Shown in pieces: positions 6,531-10,385 of a stretch of 10,385 bases of DNA. The DNA lies in NCBI GenBank assembly GCA_002336465.1, contig DDEP01000196.1:1-10385 (forward strand), in the 5' to 3' direction. Position numbers and translations under genes: made by a program. The notes below the pieces were generated by a model. It saw only the letters and a list, made by a program, of their open reading frames with translations. It made no database searches and was not told the origin of the DNA. Numbering within the stretch: the first letter of the stretch is position 1; every line of letters starts with the position of its first letter. This DNA comes from Pedobacter sp. UBA1951. GTDB lineage: Bacteria > Bacteroidota > Bacteroidia > Sphingobacteriales > Sphingobacteriaceae.

Positions 6531-7700
6531 TTAATGATTTAAGTTTAATAATTGGGTTTTTCCATCCTTTAAATACTCAGCTTTAATCTCATTGCCTTTA
6601 GGTAATTGTAGGATCTGTTCTAGTTTTTTAGGGTCTTTGACCAGTTGTTTAGTGTTAATGCCATTAAGACTGGTGATAATGGTGCCATCAGGCAGTCCGT
6701 TTTCGTAATTTGCCGGACTTGTTTTTCCTGAAACCTGTAATTCGCCATAAAGATTGAAGCCTAACAGGTAACCACCCAGAATAAAATCGTGAGGGTAGGC
6801 ATATGAATGGTTTGGTGTTAAATAAATCTCGTTCTTTTTGCGGTTAATGGTAAAGTTGTAACGGGTAATGATGCGCATACCAATGGAACCGTCAAAACCA
6901 GGCGACCAGTTTTCATTTTGTCCGCCACCTGCCATTAAAGTAATAGGTATGTTTTTAAGTGCAGGTACATTGGTAAATGAAAATGCCGATGCACGTCCGC
7001 CAAAAGTAGGGGACGCCACACCCATGCTTACCGTGCTTGATTGGTATTCTGATTTGAAACCGCTAACCAACAGTTTGTTTTGTTTAACAAAGGGCCTGAA
7101 ACAAATAAGGCTATAACTGGCACCTGTATCAAATACAAATTTACCAGTGTAGATTTTACCGGGTAGCAGTTCAACATTGCCATCTATAATGAAAATGCCA
7201 CTTGAGCTAGAAAAAGGAACAACAGTTGCTGTTTTTTCAGGTTGATAATCATCAAAATTATAAAGAGAAAGCTGATAAGTATTAAAATCAACTTTAGTGA
7301 TATAACGCAAGGTCATGGCATTACCAATAATGCCATCTAAGCCTTTAGATAATTCATTAAAGATAGCAATGCTCTGATTCTTGAGCACAAAACCATTGTC
7401 AAAAGTAATATCGTTACCAGCAGAAACAGATATATCCATACTGCCACCCACTACAGATGCTTTTTGTGTGCGAGTAATTTTTAGACCGATTGTATCAGCT
7501 AAAGCTTTACTTACTGCCATTCCATCGGCTCCGGTATCAAATAACAGGCGTAGGGTACGTGAACTGTTGTTGATTTTAACTTTTAGTACGATGGAGCCAT
7601 TTACCATCTCAAAAGGGATAGTAGTTACCGCTTGTTGTGCGCTGCTGCTCAAAAACAAGCACAGCGCTACAAGGGTAAAAACTAATTTATATAGTTTCAT
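6531..7700 (-). CDS. Exported two-lobed retropepsin-like aspartyl protease with C-terminal PDZ domain
   Basis: The product is 389 residues from ATG 7700. The frame stays open to 7760, but that start would overlap the upstream gene by 50 bases and bury the signal peptide (MKLYKLVFTLVALCLFLSSS, then A, cut before Q). Starting at 7700 leaves a 10-base gap. Lobe 1 carries LLFDTGADG with catalytic D55 and the hydrophobic-Gly partner DGIIG (122-126). Lobe 2 carries FVFDTGASYS with D191 and DGSIG (270-274). One chain therefore supplies both catalytic aspartates, where viral retropepsins dimerise. Residues about 308-389 form a PDZ-like domain (LLGFNLYGELQVSG, GLPDGTIITSLNGI), which usually binds peptide C-termini or positions substrates. 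It probably cleaves or binds periplasmic proteins; the substrate is unknown. It lies between two redoxin genes, 10 and 6 bases from its neighbours. Confidence 0.9.
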   Translation of the reverse strand: MKLYKLVFTLVALCLFLSSSAQQAVTTIPFEMVNGSIVLKVKINNSSRTLRLLFDTGADGMAVSKALADTIGLKITRTQKASVVGGSMDISVSAGNDITFDNGFVLKNQSIAIFNELSKGLDGIIGNAMTLRYITKVDFNTYQLSLYNFDDYQPEKTATVVPFSSSSGIFIIDGNVELLPGKIYTGKFVFDTGASYSLICFRPFVKQNKLLVSGFKSEYQSSTVSMGVASPTFGGRASAFSFTNVPALKNIPITLMAGGGQNENWSPGFDGSIGMRIITRYNFTINRKKNEIYLTPNHSYAYPHDFILGGYLLGFNLYGELQVSGKTSPANYENGLPDGTIITSLNGINTKQLVKDPKKLEQILQLPKGNEIKAEYLKDGKTQLLNLNH

Positions 7701-7710
7701 TGCGTGTGGT

Positions 7711-8898
7711 TTAAAATCCGTAAATTTTTTCGAGGGCACGGTCAATATCGTCAGTGGCACTTGCCGATATGCGTAACAATATCTTGCCTTCTTTGTCTAT
7801 AAGTATCTTGGTAGGGAAAGCTATGATGCTATAATCTTTAACAATATCCTGTTTTTCAATACCATCTTTATTTAAAATATGGGTCCAGTTAATCCCATCT
7901 TCGGCAATGGCATTTAACCATGGTTTCTTGGCTTCTTCTATTGAATTTGCTCGTTCATGTGCTACAGCAATGATCTCAAAGCCTTTTGATTTGTATTTTT
8001 TATAAAGTTCTTTTAGATGGGGGTGGCTTGCTCTGCAGGGACCGCACCAACTGCCCCAGAAATCAAGCAGCACCACCCGTCCTTTGTAATTGGCAAGATT
8101 AATCAGGTTACCATCTTTATCTTTTCTTTCAAAGTTTATAGCTGGAGAACCAGTTGGGGTACTGTTTACTTTCTTTAGATAGTTTTTAATGCTCGTTGCT
8201 AGGTCGTGATTTTTATATTTATCAGAAACGGTGTTCCATACATCTTGATAGCCCTGTGCAGTATAGTAATTTTGCATACGGCTTAATAAATATACTGTAG
8301 CCAATACGTCGTGATTTTTACTTACAAAATCTTTTTGAATATCCCTTATTTTATTGTTTCCTACACTTAACTCTTTTTCTAACTGAGCTTCGTTTTCTTT
8401 AAGTGGTTTTTGATGGTATCTTGCTTCAAACAAATCTCGAGAAATAGTATAGTTTCTTTCTTCGTATTTATTAACTAGCTTTTTATAAGCAGTCAAAGCA
8501 TTGTTTTCAGCATCACCAGTTACTTCTGCAAGATGTAATAGCCATATATCACCCTTGATGTTAAGGTCTTGGTTATAGATGAACAAATCTAGATTTGGAG
8601 CTGGAGAACCATAATTATTATCACCTACTTTTGCATTTAAACTGCGGTCTAACGAAGTATAGACACTTGCTAGAACAGGCACTTCTTGCTTAGGCACTTT
8701 GAGGGAGAAACTACCTTGATTGGCAATTGTTTTAAAACTTTTTGCTCCCCCTTTTTCATTTCTGATGGCTACCCACACAGATTGGTTGTCCATGTTATTT
8801 AAGTGGCCTTTAATGGTAATACTATCTGTTTGAGCATTAGCTGTGAAGTAAAAAAAAGGCAAAGCAAGGGCTATACACCATTTTTGCAGTGTTTTCAT
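7711..8898 (-). CDS. TlpA-family thiol-disulfide oxidoreductase with DUF4369-like N-terminus
   Basis: This 395-residue protein starts at ATG 8898. Residues 1-22 are a signal peptide (KWCIALALPFFYFTANA, cut before Q). Residues about 26-120 (SITIKGHLNNMDNQSVWVAI onward) form a beta-rich DUF4369-like domain common on Bacteroidota TlpA proteins. A helical linker follows (130-245). Residues about 250-395 are an AhpC/TSA-TlpA thioredoxin fold: SPAINFERKDKDGN, then LLDFWGSWCGPCRASHPHLK with active cysteines C285 and C288, and IAFPTKILIDKEGK with cis-proline P362. It would be periplasmic or envelope-bound. The WCGPC motif is typical of reducing TlpA/ResA proteins that keep partner cysteines reduced, but no cytochrome c genes are visible. 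It is the second gene of the run, 69 bases after the first redoxin gene, with a large hairpin between them, and 10 bases before the protease gene. Confidence 0.93.
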   Translation of the reverse strand: MKTLQKWCIALALPFFYFTANAQTDSITIKGHLNNMDNQSVWVAIRNEKGGAKSFKTIANQGSFSLKVPKQEVPVLASVYTSLDRSLNAKVGDNNYGSPAPNLDLFIYNQDLNIKGDIWLLHLAEVTGDAENNALTAYKKLVNKYEERNYTISRDLFEARYHQKPLKENEAQLEKELSVGNNKIRDIQKDFVSKNHDVLATVYLLSRMQNYYTAQGYQDVWNTVSDKYKNHDLATSIKNYLKKVNSTPTGSPAINFERKDKDGNLINLANYKGRVVLLDFWGSWCGPCRASHPHLKELYKKYKSKGFEIIAVAHERANSIEEAKKPWLNAIAEDGINWTHILNKDGIEKQDIVKDYSIIAFPTKILIDKEGKILLRISASATDDIDRALEKIYGF

Positions 8899-8930
8899 TT
8901 GATGAGTTTTAGGTTTAAGAAAGAAATTTT

Positions 8931-8960
8931 AAGAGGGTATCTTCTAGAAGATACCCTCTT
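8931..8960. repeat. Perfect 30-base palindrome between two redoxin genes (possible terminator or attenuator)
   Basis: AAGAGGGTATCTT and AAGATACCCTCTT form a perfect 13-bp stem around the 4-base loop CTAG. On the minus strand it begins 7 bases after the stop of the first redoxin gene and ends 32 bases before the next ATG. The downstream sequence is AAAATTTCTTTC, a broken T run. It could be a partial intrinsic terminator that lowers expression of the three downstream genes, or a stem that protects the upstream mRNA from 3' exonucleases. A DNA-binding site is less likely. Confidence 0.85.
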
Positions 8961-8967
8961 TAGAATC

Positions 8968-10350
8968 TTATTTTGCAGCTTCGGCCAATAGCAATTCTTT
9001 TAGTTTTGGATTTGAAGGACGTGCTGAATCAACACTTACAATTTTTCCATTTTTATCAAATACCAAGAAACGTGGAATAGTGTTTACTTTATAATATTTA
9101 GAGAATTCGTTATTTACGCCTGCAAATAACTGCATACCTCCAAGACCTTCATCTTTGATCATTTGTAACCATTTATCTTTATCCTTGTCAGCATCGGTAG
9201 AAATACTTACGATTTGTACAGGATGGCCTTCCATATCTTTTTCTAATTGTTTCAAGAAAGGGAACTCTGCTCTGCAAGGTCCGCACCAAGTAGCCCACAC
9301 ATCAACTAATACCACTTTTCCTTTTAAACTGGCAAATGATACCTGCTTGCCATTTTTATCAGGATAAGTGAACTGCAGCCCATCAGTACCCGCTTTATAA
9401 GTTAATAAAGGTGAAATCAATGCATTATCTTTTTCTTTCTGGGTTTTTGTAATGATGTATTTTCCAAATTGGTCTGTAATCTTTTTATAATCGTCATAGC
9501 TTTTATAACGACCTAGATTCTCAAGAACAAGATCTCCTTTTAAAGTATCATTAGGTACATATGAAAGTGTAATCAATAAACCTTCTGCACCTGGTTTATA
9601 AGCTTTATTATCTTGACGCATATTTACACTGATCAGGGCAGATAATACACGCTGACCCCAAGGATAGTTATATACTTTTGAGGTTGTTTTTGAAATGTCC
9701 TGAGTTTTTAATGTGCCGTAAAAAGGGCTGTATTCTTCAACGCTTGGATGAGCAGAGCGTGGCGTGTTCAAGAAATTGGTTGCATAGCTAACCAGATCCA
9801 TTTGCATGATGTTTTTGATGGCCTTATCAAACTTTGGATTGCCAGATACTTTGCCATTTAGAAAATTTTTAGCTTTGGCAACAATTTCTTCCTGTTGAGG
9901 GAAATAATCAATAAATGTACTTTGTACTCTACTAAAATTAACGGCTTTTTGATATAGTGGTAAAGTAAGCGCACGCCATTGTGCTAAAATTGTATTTTCT
10001 TTAGAATTTAATTTTCCGTTAAGAACGGCAGTAGAATCGTTGATGGTAACATCTAATTGATCACCTGGTTTAAAGTAGAATGCATGGTTATCACCAGGGC
10101 CAAACTCATTTCCTGTTCCAATAACATACAATCCTTCATATTCAGGGTAAAATAAGAAACCAAACTTTTTATCTGGAGATAATGTACTGGTACTCATTTC
10201 AACGGTACGCCCGTTACTTATTTTAAATAGTTTTACAGGGCTTGGATATTTTTTATCGAGCTGCCCTTTAATTTGAACGGGCTGCTGAGCTAAGCTGAGC
10301 GTAGCTGTTGTAGCCAGTAATAATGCAGTGATTAAGGTTCTTTTTATCAT
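8968..10350 (-). CDS. TlpA-family thiol-disulfide oxidoreductase (460 residues)
   Basis: The frame reaches a TTG at 10356, but ATG 10350 directly begins the signal peptide (MIKRTLITALLLATTATLSL, then A, cut before Q) and is preferred. Residues about 25-115 are beta-rich and DUF4369-like (PVQIKGQLDKKYPSPVKLF, FYFKPGDQLDVTINDS). A long helical middle follows (about 118-310). Residues about 315-460 form the TlpA/AhpC-TSA fold: GLQFTYPDKNGKQVSFASLK, then VVLVDVWATWCGPCRAEFP with C356 and C359, and NTIPRFLVFDKNGK with cis-proline P426. It is predicted to be periplasmic and to act in thiol-disulfide exchange; the partner is unknown. It is the first visible gene of the minus-strand redoxin/protease run. 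Only 35 bases precede it in the window and its promoter is not visible. Proteins of this type often lie downstream of SusC/SusD-type genes, which would be beyond the right edge. Confidence 0.93.
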   Translation of the reverse strand: MIKRTLITALLLATTATLSLAQQPVQIKGQLDKKYPSPVKLFKISNGRTVEMSTSTLSPDKKFGFLFYPEYEGLYVIGTGNEFGPGDNHAFYFKPGDQLDVTINDSTAVLNGKLNSKENTILAQWRALTLPLYQKAVNFSRVQSTFIDYFPQQEEIVAKAKNFLNGKVSGNPKFDKAIKNIMQMDLVSYATNFLNTPRSAHPSVEEYSPFYGTLKTQDISKTTSKVYNYPWGQRVLSALISVNMRQDNKAYKPGAEGLLITLSYVPNDTLKGDLVLENLGRYKSYDDYKKITDQFGKYIITKTQKEKDNALISPLLTYKAGTDGLQFTYPDKNGKQVSFASLKGKVVLVDVWATWCGPCRAEFPFLKQLEKDMEGHPVQIVSISTDADKDKDKWLQMIKDEGLGGMQLFAGVNNEFSKYYKVNTIPRFLVFDKNGKIVSVDSARPSNPKLKELLLAEAAK

Positions 10351-10385
10351 TTTCAAAGTTTTATTTATGTGTTTTGGTTAATTAT

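Noticed and set aside
7701..7760. N-terminal extension of the aspartyl protease to 7760
   Set aside because: It would overlap the upstream redoxin gene by 50 bases and put 20 non-hydrophobic residues in front of a good signal peptide.
7381..7776. Plus-strand open frame of 131 codons opposite the aspartyl protease
   Set aside because: It is antisense to the signal peptide and first DTG lobe of a clear protease, and its product shows no family features. Shorter antisense frames at 4161-4361, 6118-6396, 6868-7116, 8803-8991 and 9155-9367 were dropped for the same reason.
1..10385. CRISPR array, tRNA, insertion sequence or prophage genes
   Set aside because: No regularly spaced repeats, cloverleaf sequence, transposase or integrase motif was seen on either strand.

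Overview
The window reads as chromosomal DNA from a Bacteroidota bacterium, most likely of the Sphingobacteriaceae (Pedobacter/Mucilaginibacter type). The clues are AT-rich sequence, short signal peptides ending in an 'AQ' cleavage site, a 'CKKD' lipoprotein N-terminus, TlpA-type redoxins with an N-terminal DUF4369-like region, a PKD domain joined to a 'SHDPN ... FDKNEPIYTN' region, and almost no Shine-Dalgarno sequences. The genus is inference. No rRNA, tRNA, CRISPR array, insertion sequence or phage gene is visible, and no stretch longer than 300 bases lacks a gene.

Left half (1-5272), an apparent envelope-signalling locus. On the minus strand, in transcription order, are a lipoprotein with a ZU5-like beta domain (2841-3809), a secreted PKD/DUF7619-like protein ending in a predicted outer-membrane beta-barrel (719-2722), and the N-terminal part of a secreted TPR protein that leaves the window at base 1. 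Diverging from the lipoprotein gene across a 169-base intergenic region are an ECF-type sigma factor (3979-4542) and, overlapping it by 8 bases, a single-pass membrane protein (4535-5272). The membrane protein has an anti-sigma-like cytosolic N-terminus and a periplasmic TPR-like domain. The simplest reading is a sigma/anti-sigma switch that controls itself and perhaps the divergent envelope genes. TPR proteins like the partial one often carry a C-terminal CHAT (caspase-like) protease domain in this phylum, but that part lies outside the window.

Right half (5382-10350), a minus-strand run of four exported proteins in transcription order: a TlpA-like redoxin (8968-10350), a second TlpA-like redoxin (7711-8898), a two-lobed retropepsin-like aspartyl protease with a PDZ domain (6531-7700), and a thioredoxin-fold protein with a CIPC motif (5382-6524). 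The last three are 6-10 bases apart. The first is separated from them by 69 bases holding a perfect 30-base palindrome. This looks like a periplasmic thiol-redox/proteolysis operon; its 5' neighbours lie beyond the right edge.

The two halves meet at a strong bidirectional terminator (about 5298-5326) between convergent genes. A second clear terminator (2783-2813) follows the lipoprotein gene. For three genes the longest open frame was trimmed to an internal ATG that directly begins a signal peptide.
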